Shown: one piece after another, positions 34,646 to 44,488 of the stretch
Layout: the number at the start of each line of letters is the position of its first letter
Numbering within the stretch: the first letter of the stretch is position 1
Assembly: GCA_020073385.1 (NCBI GenBank)
Contig: JAIQFH010000025.1
Coordinates: forward strand, 1-64,000
From: Terriglobia bacterium
GTDB lineage: Bacteria; Acidobacteriota; Terriglobia; Terriglobales; Acidobacteriaceae
Length of the DNA stretch: 64,000 nucleotides
Reading direction: 5' to 3'
Position numbers and translations under genes: made by a program
The notes under the pieces: generated by a model
Told to the model about the DNA's origin: nothing
Databases searched by the model: none
Seen by the model: the letters and a program-made list of their open reading frames with translations, nothing else

Positions 34646-35221
34646 ATGGCTCAGAAAGCTGCCCCCAACAAGAAAACGGTCACCGAAGATCCGCGTTATG
34701 TGCAGGCGCTGCAGAGTTATGAAGCTGGCCTGCGCGCGATGCAGGAGCACAAGTTCGAGAAGGCCAAGCCGCATTTTCAGAAGGTCCTGGCGGGACCCAG
34801 CAAGGAATTGATCGACCGGGCAACGGTTCATCTCAACATCTGCAACCAGCACCTAGATCGCCCTTCCAGCAGCCAGTTCAAGACGTCGGAAGAACACTTC
34901 GACTATGCCGTCTCGCTGATGAACGTCGGCGACTACGTGGGCGCGCGCGAGCATCTGGATAAGCTGCTCAAGCAGAATCCCAAGGCCGACTATGTGATCT
35001 ACGGACTGGCGGCGCTCGAGTGCCTCACCGGTCACGTCGAAGACTCACTCCGCCATCTCGACGAAGCTCTCCATTTAAACGGTCAACTGCGCTTCCAGGC
35101 GCGAAACGATTCGGACTTCCAGAATCTGGCCGAGGATCCGCGATTCACGGAACTACTCTATCCGGATCCGGGCGCGGACCTGGAAACCGACGATTCCGTT
35201 GGCGACGAGGAACCGGTCTAG
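34646..35221 (+). CDS. tetratricopeptide-repeat protein
   Basis: 191 residues from ATG 34646, with AGGAAGAG at 34629-34636. TPR-like helices are visible in ALQSYEAGLRAMQEHKFEKAKPHFQKVL (about 19-46), AVSLMNVGDYVGAREHLDKLLKQNP and IYGLAALECLTGHVEDSLRHLDEAL; a final acidic tail. No signal peptide. A TPR scaffold, partner unknown. It ends 22 nt before yvcK, same strand, so the two are likely cotranscribed. Confidence 0.75.
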   Translation: MAQKAAPNKKTVTEDPRYVQALQSYEAGLRAMQEHKFEKAKPHFQKVLAGPSKELIDRATVHLNICNQHLDRPSSSQFKTSEEHFDYAVSLMNVGDYVGAREHLDKLLKQNPKADYVIYGLAALECLTGHVEDSLRHLDEALHLNGQLRFQARNDSDFQNLAEDPRFTELLYPDPGADLETDDSVGDEEPV

Positions 35222-35243
35222 CCCGAGTGCGAGGACGTTCCTG

Positions 35244-36308
35244 ATGGAAACCAACCAGGCCGGATATGCAACACGGGAGAAGACCGCCCGGGCCGCGGAT
35301 CTGCGCGTCGTGGCCATTGGCGGCGGAACGGGACTTTCCACGCTGCTGAAGGGATTGAAGCGCTTCGTCACCCCACCGGCAGAGATTTCTGCCTCTCGTC
35401 TTGGAGTGCCCGTGATTCGTGATCTCTCCGCGGTGGTGACCGTCAGCGACGACGGAGGTTCGAGCGGGCGACTGCGGAAAGAATTCAACATGTTGCCTCC
35501 GGGCGACATCCGCAATTGCATTGTGGCCCTGAGCGAAGATGAGGCTCTGCTCTCGAAACTTTTTCGGCACCGTTTTGACAAGGGATCGGGCCTGGAAGGA
35601 CACAGCTTCGGTAATCTTTTTCTAGCCGCCCTCACTTCCCTGACGTCGGATTTCTCCGAGGCCGTGCGCCTCTCTTCCGAGATTTTGCTCACGCGCGGGC
35701 ATATCTATCCTGCGACCACGTCGAACATCGAACTGGAAGCGCTGATGGAAGATGGCACGCGCGTCCGCGGCGAAACCAAGATCACAGCCAGCAAGGGACG
35801 AATCCGGGAACTCTTCCTTGTTCCTCCAGATGTCCAGCCGATGCCACAGACGCTGGAGGCGATTGCCAATGCAGACTTGATCACGATTGGACCGGGATCG
35901 CTTTTCACCAGCCTGATCCCGAATCTTCTGGTGAAAGGCATCGCGCAGGCCATCGTCGAATCCAAGGCCACGAAGGTTTATATCTGCAATTTGATGACGC
36001 AAGCCAACGAGAGTCTGGGGTTGACGGCCGCGGACCATATCCGTGCCTTGAACAGCCACGCACAACGCCAGATTTTCGACTACGCCCTGCTCAACCGCGC
36101 TCCGGCGTCTGAGGAAATGAGAGCGAAGTACGCGACGGAAGGCGCTTGTCAGATCCTGAATGACCTTGACGCGATCGAAGCCATGGGCGTGATTCCTGTT
36201 CTCGGCGACTATCTGGAAGAAGCTGGCGTAGCTCGCCACAACTTCACGCAAGCCGCACACGACGTGCTGGAACTCGCGACGCAAGTCGCCGCCAGGCAGT
36301 CTCACTAG
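35244..36308 (+). CDS. yvcK: YvcK/CofD-like UDP-sugar-binding protein
   Basis: 354 residues. YvcK (GlmR) is a UDP-GlcNAc-binding regulator that links carbon supply to cell-wall synthesis. Motifs: VVAIGGGTGLSTLLKGLK, VTVSDDGGSSGRLRKEF, LPPGDIRNCIVAL, GHSFGNLFLAAL and ITIGPGSLFTSLIPNLLV. The N-terminus has a 30-residue extension with an in-frame GTG/ATG choice; ATG 35244 chosen. glmU, a maker of UDP-GlcNAc, lies 6.6 kb away on the other strand. Confidence 0.92.
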   Translation: METNQAGYATREKTARAADLRVVAIGGGTGLSTLLKGLKRFVTPPAEISASRLGVPVIRDLSAVVTVSDDGGSSGRLRKEFNMLPPGDIRNCIVALSEDEALLSKLFRHRFDKGSGLEGHSFGNLFLAALTSLTSDFSEAVRLSSEILLTRGHIYPATTSNIELEALMEDGTRVRGETKITASKGRIRELFLVPPDVQPMPQTLEAIANADLITIGPGSLFTSLIPNLLVKGIAQAIVESKATKVYICNLMTQANESLGLTAADHIRALNSHAQRQIFDYALLNRAPASEEMRAKYATEGACQILNDLDAIEAMGVIPVLGDYLEEAGVARHNFTQAAHDVLELATQVAARQSH

Positions 36309-36347
36309 ACATTCCAGGGCAATCGATAGTTCCGCGCCACACCGTTT

Positions 36348-36423
36348 TTCTCTGCGGTCTCAGCGTTTAAAAAGGAGCTTGAACCGCAGAGAACGTTGAG
36401 GACTTCGCAGAGGTCGCGGAGAA
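36348..36423. repeat. CCGCAGAGA-family dispersed repeat (copy after yvcK)
   Basis: TCTCTGCGGTCTCAGCGTTTAAA on the left and TTGAACCGCAGAGAAC...CGCAGAGGTCGCGGAG on the right; imperfect hairpin following yvcK by 40 bp. Confidence 0.75.
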
Positions 36424-36520
36424 TGTCCTGAATTCCCTTTTGTTGTAGCCTCGACTGCGTTTCTTGTATCGTGATCGGTCGAATTCCCGAACCTTCGTTT
36501 AGGCTCCAAGGGATCAACTT

Positions 36521-37099
36521 ATGCGATCGTTTCTAACTGTACTGCTCGTGGCAACGTCGACGATTGTGGCAGGTCAAGCTGCCCCGGAAAAGGGCGGCCA
36601 CGAGGTCCAGATCTGGATGGGCGGCGGACATTCCGTAAGCGGCGGTCGCGGCAATACCGGAGTTTTCAACGCCGGCTTGCGATACGGCTGGGTACTCACG
36701 GACCCGCATCTTCCGGGATTTCTGCGGGGCCGTTTTGAGTATGCGGTCGATGCCGTCCCGCTGTTTCTTGCCTTCCAACCTACAAACACAGCTTACGGCG
36801 TCGGCTTCGATCCGCTGGGATTGAAGTGGAATTTCCAACGCCACGGACGCATTTCTCCGTACCTGGAACTGACCGGGGGAGTTCTGCTGACAAGCCACGA
36901 CATTCCCACCGGGACCAACACTGTCAACTTCATGGACCAGGCGGCACTGGGCACGCACATTCTTGGCGCCAAGCACAACGTCAGCCTCGAGTTGCGCTAC
37001 ATGCACATTTCGAACGCCGGACTGGCAACGCCGAATCCGGGAGTCAATACGGTCCAGGTGCGCCTGGGGATCGGGAGATTTTTCGGACGTCACAATTAG
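36521..37099 (+). CDS. PagL-like lipid A 3-O-deacylase
   Basis: 192 residues with a signal peptide (MRSFLTVLLVATSTIVAG). The mature part is an outer-membrane eight-stranded barrel pattern with alternating hydrophobics, and LELRYMHISNAGLATPNPGVN carries the PagL catalytic His-x-Ser pair (HIS) with the Asn-Ala-Gly that follows it. PagL removes the 3-hydroxyacyl chain at position 3 of lipid A. The family's third catalytic residue (Glu in PagL) is not obvious, so activity is uncertain. Confidence 0.78.
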   Translation: MRSFLTVLLVATSTIVAGQAAPEKGGHEVQIWMGGGHSVSGGRGNTGVFNAGLRYGWVLTDPHLPGFLRGRFEYAVDAVPLFLAFQPTNTAYGVGFDPLGLKWNFQRHGRISPYLELTGGVLLTSHDIPTGTNTVNFMDQAALGTHILGAKHNVSLELRYMHISNAGLATPNPGVNTVQVRLGIGRFFGRHN

Positions 37100-37138
37100 C
37101 CACGCCCGATCCGCCACGGAGGAGCAGCCAAGGTGCTG

Positions 37139-39766
37139 CTAGCGGATGTTCAGTTCAGCGTAGTGGGCGAAACTGGAGAGCGCTACCTGGTCGTTGCCGG
37201 GTATATAGAAGCCAAACTTTCCCAGGCTGAGGTTAACGCCAGGCTGCGTCCAGCGATCCAGGACAATCCAACTGTCACCGTGCTTGATCTGGTGGACGAG
37301 TTCCGTGGGGCTAATGCGCACATGAAGCATGCGGAAGCTTTTCTTCTCGCCCTTATGGGGGACTATGATCTCGTCCGTCTTGTTCCCATTGTGAATGACG
37401 CTGCGGTAGAAATTATTGTCGTCCATTTGGAGAAGGACGTAGTTTTTCGAGTCGGTGTAGTTGAGCACCCACTGCAAGACATGACCCTTGGTAAGCATCG
37501 CCAAAAAAACAAAGGTGCCCGAGGTAGGAGCGACGCCGTATAAGACGAAGTCCCCTCCTTTGCGGGCGAAAGAATCTCCCTCTTGCTTCCAGGCGCCCGG
37601 GTCATCCCACTTCGACATGCCATTCGGGGCGAGAGACAAATCCAAACTCTTGGATTGTCCGGCGATGACCTCGAGCGTGGCCGAGCGTGTGAACCTGTCA
37701 GCGGTTCGTGCAGTAAGAGTGTAGGTACCGGGGGCAAGATTGAGCGGGACACCACTGCTTACAATTTTCAGAAGATCATCTTTCACGACTGCAACTTTGG
37801 CATCGGAGGGCGCGAAGGTAATTTTCAATTCCCCGGGAGCGGATTCCAGGGCGGCATCCGCAGCAGCGAGAGATATGGATGCGCCTGCAACGAAGTGTTC
37901 CTTGAACTGGCGGGACTTGAATCGCTCTTTGCGCAGTTCGACGGTGTGGTCTCCGGGATTGACGGTGGAAACGGAGAGCGTCCCATCGGGCTGAATAGTA
38001 CCCACGACAGTCTGATCGACGAGAACCGTGGTTCCGGGAGCGCCGCCCTGGATGGTCAGCGAGGCCAGACCAGACGAGGATAAGCTAGGCTGCGGTTGGA
38101 GGTTGAACACAAGCTTGACCTCTTCTCCCTTGCGAATGCGGACCTTTTGTTGGGGAGGATCCTGAAAGCCGCCTTTGGAGACCTGAACAACGTAGTCCTT
38201 GAGTTCAAGATTCGGTAAGCGCAATTGGCCAGCTTGAGTGAGCTGCCGTTGAAGTTTTCCGTTGAGAAAAACCCTTGCGTCGTCTTGACCGGCAACGACC
38301 AGCAGCGTGCCCAAGTTGTGACCGGACTCGACGGGCGGCTGATCATCAGGCGTAACTCTAGGCGTCATTCTTCCGGCGCCCGTGTCGGAAGAAGCGCCCG
38401 GAGCAGGCGGAGATGGTTCAGGAGTCGATTGTTCCGGGGCGGAGACGGTGGGAGCGGGCTCAGCGGGGACCGAGACGGCTGGAGCAGCGACCGTGGGAGC
38501 GGCCGCGGGAGTCTGCGCCACCGGCGGAGCGTGATGTCTTCGCGCAAAGAAGAATGTCGCGGCCAGGAGAATTATCGCGGCGGTGGAAATGAGGATCACC
38601 GTTCTGGAGTTCGACCTCGTGGGTTGTTGTGGCTGGGATAACGGGGATATAGCTTTGGCCACCGGTACAGAGGGCGCCGTGGCGGCTGGTGGCGGGGGGA
38701 GTTGCGGCTCTGGCGGAGTGGTCAGGACTGTGGCTGGCGGCACAACGTGGGCCGGAACTTCGCTCGGCGGGACCTTGCTTGTCGGAACAGTAGCGGTCGG
38801 AATATTTTCGGGTGGAAGCGGACTCGGCGGAACCTTGGTTGACGGGACCTTGCCGGTATCCGTGCGTGAAGCCTCCGAAGCGGTGGGGCGCGGGACGTGA
38901 AGAATTACGGTCGCGCCTTTACTGCGCGGCGACGCGCTGGAACTCTCCTGGGGAACCAATCCCAACCGGAGGAGCAGGGCATTGGCGATGGACAAGATTT
39001 CGCCATCCGTCCAATGCTTGGCGGCCACCCCTTGTATGCGCTCGGCTAAGGCTTGTTTTGCAGCAACGTCCGCGGCCCCATCGATTTCGCGCTGCAAGCG
39101 CCGCAGGTCTTCCAAGTCGCCGCGGCGGGCCTGGCGCCGCCGAGCATCCTGATCGCGCTGGATCGCATCCTGGAGCTGGAGCAATTTAGGATCGTGAGGA
39201 TGAACCGCCAGTCCCTCCGCAACCCAAGCCAATGCCCCGAATAGATCGCCGGCGGACTGCAGCTTGCTCGCTTGCGAAACCCACTCTTCCACTGAACTTG
39301 TTTGTTTTCTGTCTACGATCAGGTTAAGGATCGTTTTAGCCGTAGGATGCGCAGGATTCAAAGCGAGCGCCTGATTGGTCATCGTCTCAGCTTGCAGCCA
39401 ATCGGTTTCTACAATGGAATGCGCGTGTTCCACGAGGGCGTTTGCCAGAATGGCGCGGGCGAGAGAATTGCGTTTATCCAGCTCATAGGCTTTGCGCAAC
39501 ACCTGAATGGCTTCGGCGGACTTCCTCTGCGCGAATAGTTCCTGGCTTTCGGTGATAAGGCGGTCGGCTTCGCCTTTGCGCTTAACGCCATCCTGGGCGA
39601 GCTTCTCTAGTTCGGATAGCTGCGCGTCCTTAGGGAAATCGGCGGCAATGCCTCGCAACAAATCCAAGGCGCGAGCGTAGTCGCCCGATTGCAGACAGGT
39701 ATTGATCTGCTCAACGAGCCGCGCTTTGGATTCGGTCTGGGTCTGCTGGTCGCGCCTTTTCTCCAA
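37139..39766 (-). CDS. TPR / transmembrane / PEGA multi-domain protein
   Basis: 875 residues, TTG start. Order: TPR-like helices (about 15-260), a long Pro/Ala/Val/Thr linker (about 285-385), one membrane helix (TVILISTAAIILLAATFFFA), a second Pro-rich linker, two PEGA-like beta domains (VFLNGKLQRQLTQAG; TVLVDQTVVGTIQPDG), and a C-terminal beta-sandwich (DDPGAWKQEGDSFARKGGDFVLYG to LGKFGFYI). Acidobacterial Ser/Thr kinases often have such tails, but no kinase is encoded here or upstream. Likely cytoplasmic TPRs and a periplasmic sensing part. Function unknown. Confidence 0.75.
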   Translation of the reverse strand: MEKRRDQQTQTESKARLVEQINTCLQSGDYARALDLLRGIAADFPKDAQLSELEKLAQDGVKRKGEADRLITESQELFAQRKSAEAIQVLRKAYELDKRNSLARAILANALVEHAHSIVETDWLQAETMTNQALALNPAHPTAKTILNLIVDRKQTSSVEEWVSQASKLQSAGDLFGALAWVAEGLAVHPHDPKLLQLQDAIQRDQDARRRQARRGDLEDLRRLQREIDGAADVAAKQALAERIQGVAAKHWTDGEILSIANALLLRLGLVPQESSSASPRSKGATVILHVPRPTASEASRTDTGKVPSTKVPPSPLPPENIPTATVPTSKVPPSEVPAHVVPPATVLTTPPEPQLPPPPAATAPSVPVAKAISPLSQPQQPTRSNSRTVILISTAAIILLAATFFFARRHHAPPVAQTPAAAPTVAAPAVSVPAEPAPTVSAPEQSTPEPSPPAPGASSDTGAGRMTPRVTPDDQPPVESGHNLGTLLVVAGQDDARVFLNGKLQRQLTQAGQLRLPNLELKDYVVQVSKGGFQDPPQQKVRIRKGEEVKLVFNLQPQPSLSSSGLASLTIQGGAPGTTVLVDQTVVGTIQPDGTLSVSTVNPGDHTVELRKERFKSRQFKEHFVAGASISLAAADAALESAPGELKITFAPSDAKVAVVKDDLLKIVSSGVPLNLAPGTYTLTARTADRFTRSATLEVIAGQSKSLDLSLAPNGMSKWDDPGAWKQEGDSFARKGGDFVLYGVAPTSGTFVFLAMLTKGHVLQWVLNYTDSKNYVLLQMDDNNFYRSVIHNGNKTDEIIVPHKGEKKSFRMLHVRISPTELVHQIKHGDSWIVLDRWTQPGVNLSLGKFGFYIPGNDQVALSSFAHYAELNIR

Positions 39767-40099
39767 GGGCCCTTAACCTCGAAGGTCAAACTTAGGATGT
39801 CGATTGCAGATGGTGCGCAAGATCTCCCAGTTGTGTCTTGCGCCAATCACGCGTTCAGAATGCGACTCCCCGCCGTCAGCATTTTTACTCGATTGGCCGG
39901 AAAAAGGTAGTGTCCTTGTAGTTGCGCCCCGGGCCGTGTCCCCTTATTGCGAAAGTTTTCGACGCTTCGCGTATTTCAAACTGGCCTCAAGGGGCACGGA
40001 TCGGTCACCGAAAAATGAGGCCTGTATCTCACAATCTAACGACGGAAGCGAAGCCACCGGAGTTGCGGCTCCGGCGTGGGCCAGCTATTCTCATTCGTT
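39767..40099. other. intergenic region between divergent genes
   Basis: 333 bp with no gene, tRNA or clear hairpin. On the minus strand AAGG stands before the TTG start of the TPR/PEGA gene, with an in-frame stop 9 nt upstream of that TTG, so no N-terminal kinase domain is hidden here. Confidence 0.5.
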
Positions 40100-41587
40100 A
40101 TGTCTACGCTCGTCGAATGTGTGCCGAATTTCTCGGAAGGCCGCGACCAGGCCAAAGTTGACACTATCGTCGACGCCATGAAGATTCCCGGCGTCTACCT
40201 ACTCGACCGCGAGATGGATGCCGACCACAATCGCTGCGTCATCACTCTGGTCGGAGAACGCGAGGCGATTCAGGAGGCCGCGATTCGGGGCGTGGGTAAA
40301 GCGGCCGAGTTGATCGACCTCAACTTTCACTCCGGAGCGCATCCGCGGATGGGCGCCGCCGATGTCGTGCCGTTTATTCCAATCGATGGCGTCACCATCG
40401 AAGATTGCGTCGCCATGGCCAACCATGTCGGCGAAGAGATCTGGAAGCGCTATCACATTCCCGTGTATCTCTACGAATCGGCCGCGAGAATCCCGGAACG
40501 CCAGGGCCTGGAAAATATTCGCCGCGGGCAATTTGAAGGAATCCGGGCCGAGATCGCGACCAATCCCGCGCGCCGGCCCGATATCGGCGAACCGCGCGTG
40601 CATCCCACTGCCGGGGCAACCGTCGTGGGAGCGCGCAAATTTCTCATCGCCTACAACGTTTTCCTCAATACGCCGGACGTTGACATCGCTAAAAAAATCG
40701 CCAAAGCCATCCGCTTTTCCAGCGGCGGCCTGCGTTTTGTCAAGGGCGCGGGATTCCTGGTGCGCGGCCAGGCTCAGGTTTCGATGAACCTGACCGATTT
40801 CGAGCAGACGCCCATCCACCGGGTGTTCGAGATCGTCAAGCGCGAGGCCGCCCGCTACGGAGTCATGCCAGCATCGAGCGAAATCGTCGGCCTGATCCCG
40901 AAGAAGGCGCTGGAAGACGCCGCCGAGTGGTTTCTCCAGGTCGAGAACTTCGACTCGTCCTTGATTCTTGAGAATCGCCTCGCCGCCGTCATGGGCGGCA
41001 AGATGGTTGTCGGAGGTCTGCGCGCCGGCGTCGAGCCGTTCGTGGAGCAGTTGGCAGCCCCGACTGCCACGCCCGGCGGAGGCAGCGCATCGGCCGCGGC
41101 TGGAGCGATGGCAGCGGGTCTGGCAACCATGGTCGCGTCCATGTCACGGGGCAAGAAAGCGTATCTGCAATATGAGTCTCAGCTCAGCGCCGCGATCGCC
41201 GCTCTCACTCCGCTGCGCGAGGAACTCAAGGCCTCGGTCGATGCCGATGCCGAGTCTTACAACTCGGTGATGAAGGCTTACAAGGCGGCCAAGTCAGCTG
41301 CCGACGAGAAAGCCGGCGAGGCCATGATCGAAGCCGCCCTCAAAGAGGCTACAGCCGTCCCGCTCAGCGTGGCGGAGAAGGCTCACCAGGTCGAGCGGAT
41401 GGCCAAATCTCTGGAGCCGATCACCAATCCGAACATGAAATCCGATCTGACAACCGCCGCAGCCCTGGCCACGGCCGCCATCACGGGCGCCCTGGCAAAC
41501 GTCGAGATCAACCTGGCCTCAATCAAAGATCAAGCCTTTGCGGGTCAGGTCCGTCAGCGAACCTCAAAGATTCCGTCCCAGGGTTGA
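40100..41587 (+). CDS. ftcD: bifunctional glutamate formimidoyltransferase / formimidoyl-THF cyclodeaminase
   Basis: 495 residues: formimidoyltransferase N- and C-subdomains (STLVECVPNFSEGRD, FHSGAHPRMGAADVVPFIP, HPTAGATVVGARKFLIAYN; about 1-300) fused to cyclodeaminase (FVEQLAAPTATPGGGSASAAAGAMAAGLATMVASMS; about 310-490). Transfers the formimino group of histidine-derived FIGLU to tetrahydrofolate and releases ammonia. The fused architecture, as in animals, is also seen in some Acidobacteria and Bacteroidota. No other hut gene is in the window. Confidence 0.94.
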   Translation: MSTLVECVPNFSEGRDQAKVDTIVDAMKIPGVYLLDREMDADHNRCVITLVGEREAIQEAAIRGVGKAAELIDLNFHSGAHPRMGAADVVPFIPIDGVTIEDCVAMANHVGEEIWKRYHIPVYLYESAARIPERQGLENIRRGQFEGIRAEIATNPARRPDIGEPRVHPTAGATVVGARKFLIAYNVFLNTPDVDIAKKIAKAIRFSSGGLRFVKGAGFLVRGQAQVSMNLTDFEQTPIHRVFEIVKREAARYGVMPASSEIVGLIPKKALEDAAEWFLQVENFDSSLILENRLAAVMGGKMVVGGLRAGVEPFVEQLAAPTATPGGGSASAAAGAMAAGLATMVASMSRGKKAYLQYESQLSAAIAALTPLREELKASVDADAESYNSVMKAYKAAKSAADEKAGEAMIEAALKEATAVPLSVAEKAHQVERMAKSLEPITNPNMKSDLTTAAALATAAITGALANVEINLASIKDQAFAGQVRQRTSKIPSQG

Positions 41588-41849
41588 GCGCGAGCCATTT
41601 CTTGAACGATCAAACTCCGCCCGGCGATCCAGACGATGACTAGTGACGCTGCTCGCCGTCCAATCCGAAGGACGCAACTCCCGGCCGCGTGTCTAAGAGG
41701 CGCGTCTAAATGGTCAACGGTGACTGTACTTTTGTTCGCATTCATCGGAATGCAAGTAAAATAGAATAAATCGATCTATGAACGACAAGGTCTGATCGTG
41801 CATCCAACTAAGGGTGCGTAGTCCTGACCATTTTCTGATTCGAGGCGTT

Positions 41850-42782
41850 ATGAGACTTCTGAGGATTTGTCTGGCTTCTGTGCTCCTGGTAAGCATGGCC
41901 TACGCCATGCCGCTGAATTCTTCGGCACGGTCCTGTGTTCCTGCCGACCTGCTGCAACTCATCTCGGTGGACTACCGCGCTCTGAAAGATTCCCCGACGG
42001 CCATGCAGTTGAAGCAGCAGCTGATGCCGGATAACATCAAGCAGTTTGAGGCAGCGCTGAAGGGGATCGGCCTCGATCCCGAGAAAGACGTCGACTCACT
42101 CACCTTCGCCTCATTTCGCTCGGGTAAACAGGGCATCAAGACTGTTGGCGTCGCTGCTGGCCCCTTCAACATGAAGGCCGTTTTGAAGAAGATGAAGCTG
42201 CAGAAGTACGTGCCCAAGAAGTACAACAACAACGACATCTATCCGATGGATGGCGGGCTCGTCATGAGCTTTCTTGATGACAGCACGCTCCTGTTCGGCG
42301 ATGGCACCTCCATCCGCGTCGCCCTCGATACCCGCGATGGGCAGCTCCTGGGCCTGGATACGAACGGCAACATGGCCGATATGATGACCAGCGTCGATTC
42401 CTCCGCAGTCTGGAGCATCCTTGACCAGCAGGGCACGCAGAACGCGCTGCACTCAGCCATGGGCGATGCCTCCAAGATCGCTGACTACGAGTCGATCAAG
42501 AAGCGTCTTATGGGTTCGCGCTATTCCATGAACTTCAACAGTGGCGTGAATTTCGACATGACGGTCGTCACCTCGGACTCCACGACAGCCGCCACCGTCT
42601 CTTCCCTGCTCAAGGGCTACATGCTCTACAAGAAAGTGAACGCCACTCCGGCGGAGAAAGTTGCAGTCGAGAATACAGCGGTCGATCCCGATGGCCAGAA
42701 CGTGCAAGTGCGCTTCAAGGCCAACGACCAGCAATTCCAGTCTCTGATGCATTCGGATTTGTTCGCAGCCGTAACTCACTAG
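41850..42782 (+). CDS. hypothetical exported protein, 310 aa
   Basis: Signal peptide (MRLLRICLASVLLVSMAYA), then a single large alpha/beta domain: PADLLQLISVDYRALKDSP, KDVDSLTFASFRSG, GVAAGPFNMKAVLKKMKLQKYVPKKYNNNDIYPM, DSTLLFGDGTSIRVALDTRDGQ. The layout recalls proteins that test a trait against a threshold (DUF3352-like or porin-accessory), but I do not recognise a named family. ATG 41850 follows GAGG. Followed by a dispersed repeat and the convergent glmU. Confidence 0.65.
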   Translation: MRLLRICLASVLLVSMAYAMPLNSSARSCVPADLLQLISVDYRALKDSPTAMQLKQQLMPDNIKQFEAALKGIGLDPEKDVDSLTFASFRSGKQGIKTVGVAAGPFNMKAVLKKMKLQKYVPKKYNNNDIYPMDGGLVMSFLDDSTLLFGDGTSIRVALDTRDGQLLGLDTNGNMADMMTSVDSSAVWSILDQQGTQNALHSAMGDASKIADYESIKKRLMGSRYSMNFNSGVNFDMTVVTSDSTTAATVSSLLKGYMLYKKVNATPAEKVAVENTAVDPDGQNVQVRFKANDQQFQSLMHSDLFAAVTH

Positions 42783-42805
42783 AACGGCGCGATCGGAGCA
42801 GGAAT

Positions 42806-42892
42806 CTCAGCGTTCTCCGCGGCATTTCTCAGCGAACTCCGCGGTAAGAGCCTTAACCGCTGAGAGCGCCGAGGAGCAGAGTTCGCAGAGGG
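42806..42892. repeat. CCGCAGAGA-family dispersed repeat (between hypothetical gene and glmU)
   Basis: CAGCGTTCTCCGCGG...CTCAGCGAACTCCGCGGTAAG on the left and CTTAACCGCTGAGAGCGCCGAGG...CGCAGAG on the right. Convergent-gene gap, where it could help end both transcripts. Confidence 0.75.
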
Positions 42893-42894
42893 AG

Positions 42895-44367
42895 TTAGGG
42901 CTTCGCCCTTTCAGATCTCTTCTGCCGCGCCCAGCCTTCTTTCACGACTTGGCGACCGCGCCCGATCGCCAAAGCGTCTTCCGGTACGTCATCCGTGATG
43001 CACGATGCTGCCCCGATGTACGCCCCCTTGCCTACGCGCACCGGCGCGACGAGAGTGCTGTCACTGCCAATGAAGACGTCGTCGTCGATCACCGTCTTGT
43101 GCTTGTGGACGCCATCGTAATTGCAGGTGATCGTACCTGCTCCGATATTGACGCCCTCGCCGATCTCAGCATCGCCCAGATACGTCAGATGATTCGCCTT
43201 CGATTTCTTCCCCAGCTTGATCTTCTTGGTCTCAACGAAGTTGCCGACGTGAGCGCCTTCGCCAATCTCGCTTCCCGGACGAAGATGGGAATAGGGACCA
43301 ATAATCGCTCCCGACCCGATGCGCGCGTCTTCCATGATGGAGCCCGGTCGGACTGTCACTCCGTCGCCAATCTCCGAATCGCGAATCACGCAGTAGGAGC
43401 GCACGCGGCTGTTCCCGCCGATCTTGGTCTTGCCGAGCAGTTGCACATAGGGCTCGATCACAGTATCAGGGGCGATTTCCACGTCGGCGTCGATCACGCA
43501 AGTCGCCGGATAGAAAATCGTCACGCCATCATCCATCAATTGCCGGCACTTGGCGAGCCGCATCTGCTCATCGATATCCGCCAGTTCGGCCCGCGTATTG
43601 CCGCCTAAAACTTCGTTTGGAGTTGCCGTCTTCCACGCGACGACCCGCTGGCGTACTTTTTTGAACACGGCAGCAATGTCGGTCAGGTAGTACTCGCGGT
43701 GCGCGTTGTCGGTGGAAAGTTCATCGATGTGCGAATAGAGCTGCTTTACATCGAAAACGTAGAATCCGGAATTGATCTCTCCAATCTTCTTCTGCGCGGG
43801 GCTGGCTGACTTCTCTTCGACGATGCCCACCACCTCGGCACTCTTCGCGCCTTTGCGAAGCACGCGGCCATACCCGGTTGGATTCTCCAGATCCGCGCTC
43901 AGCAGCGTCATCGCTGCCCGTTGCCGCAGGTGGAAATCTCGAAGTTGTCCGATCGTCTGCGATGAAATCATCGGGGCGTCGCCGGAGAGAACAATGACAT
44001 CGTCATATGCCGCGAGCGCTTCTTTCGCCATCATGAGGGCGTGGCCTGTGCCCCGCTGCTCGGCCTGCAACACGAAGTTGACGCCGGTGTGCTGCGTGGC
44101 TGCGCGAACCTGCTCCGCCTCATGGCCGATGATGGCATATACGTCGGATGCCGGTACAAGGCGCACCGCCGCGCGAATCACGTGCTCGAGCAAAGGCTTG
44201 CCGCCCACTTCATGTAAGACTTTAGGATGTTGCGATTTCAGCCTGGTTCCCTTGCCTGCAGCCATGATGGCGACCGCGAGCCGGGGAGGGTTCGCTGAGT
44301 TCGCTGTTTTCGATTGCGGTGAGGAAGCCTTCGAGGAATGAGAAGTCATAGCTTTCGATTTGTTCAT
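42895..44367 (-). CDS. glmU: bifunctional GlmU (GlcNAc-1-P uridyltransferase / GlcN-1-P acetyltransferase)
   Basis: 490 residues. N-terminal uridyltransferase: AVAIMAAGKGTRLKSQHPKVLHEVGGKPLLEHV, VLSGDAPMIS, EREYY-equivalent AHREYYLTDI. C-terminal left-handed beta-helix acetyltransferase: hexapeptides from about 265 on, VGNFVETKKIKLGKKSKANHLTYLGDAEIGEGVNIGAGTITCNYDG. Makes UDP-GlcNAc for peptidoglycan and LPS. The N-terminal 30 residues (Ser/Lys-rich) are extra; starts at 44367, 44349 or 44400 are all possible. Confidence 0.95.
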   Translation of the reverse strand: MNKSKAMTSHSSKASSPQSKTANSANPPRLAVAIMAAGKGTRLKSQHPKVLHEVGGKPLLEHVIRAAVRLVPASDVYAIIGHEAEQVRAATQHTGVNFVLQAEQRGTGHALMMAKEALAAYDDVIVLSGDAPMISSQTIGQLRDFHLRQRAAMTLLSADLENPTGYGRVLRKGAKSAEVVGIVEEKSASPAQKKIGEINSGFYVFDVKQLYSHIDELSTDNAHREYYLTDIAAVFKKVRQRVVAWKTATPNEVLGGNTRAELADIDEQMRLAKCRQLMDDGVTIFYPATCVIDADVEIAPDTVIEPYVQLLGKTKIGGNSRVRSYCVIRDSEIGDGVTVRPGSIMEDARIGSGAIIGPYSHLRPGSEIGEGAHVGNFVETKKIKLGKKSKANHLTYLGDAEIGEGVNIGAGTITCNYDGVHKHKTVIDDDVFIGSDSTLVAPVRVGKGAYIGAASCITDDVPEDALAIGRGRQVVKEGWARQKRSERAKP

Positions 44368-44488
44368 CTCGAACTCAATATACCTTTGCAGCCGGGACAA
44401 TGGCTATTTCCCGCGCGGTAGCCTACAATCTCCGGCGCGGTTTCCCAGACATGAAACGGGTGATCGCAAACTGCCTGGAGGGAAGAGA

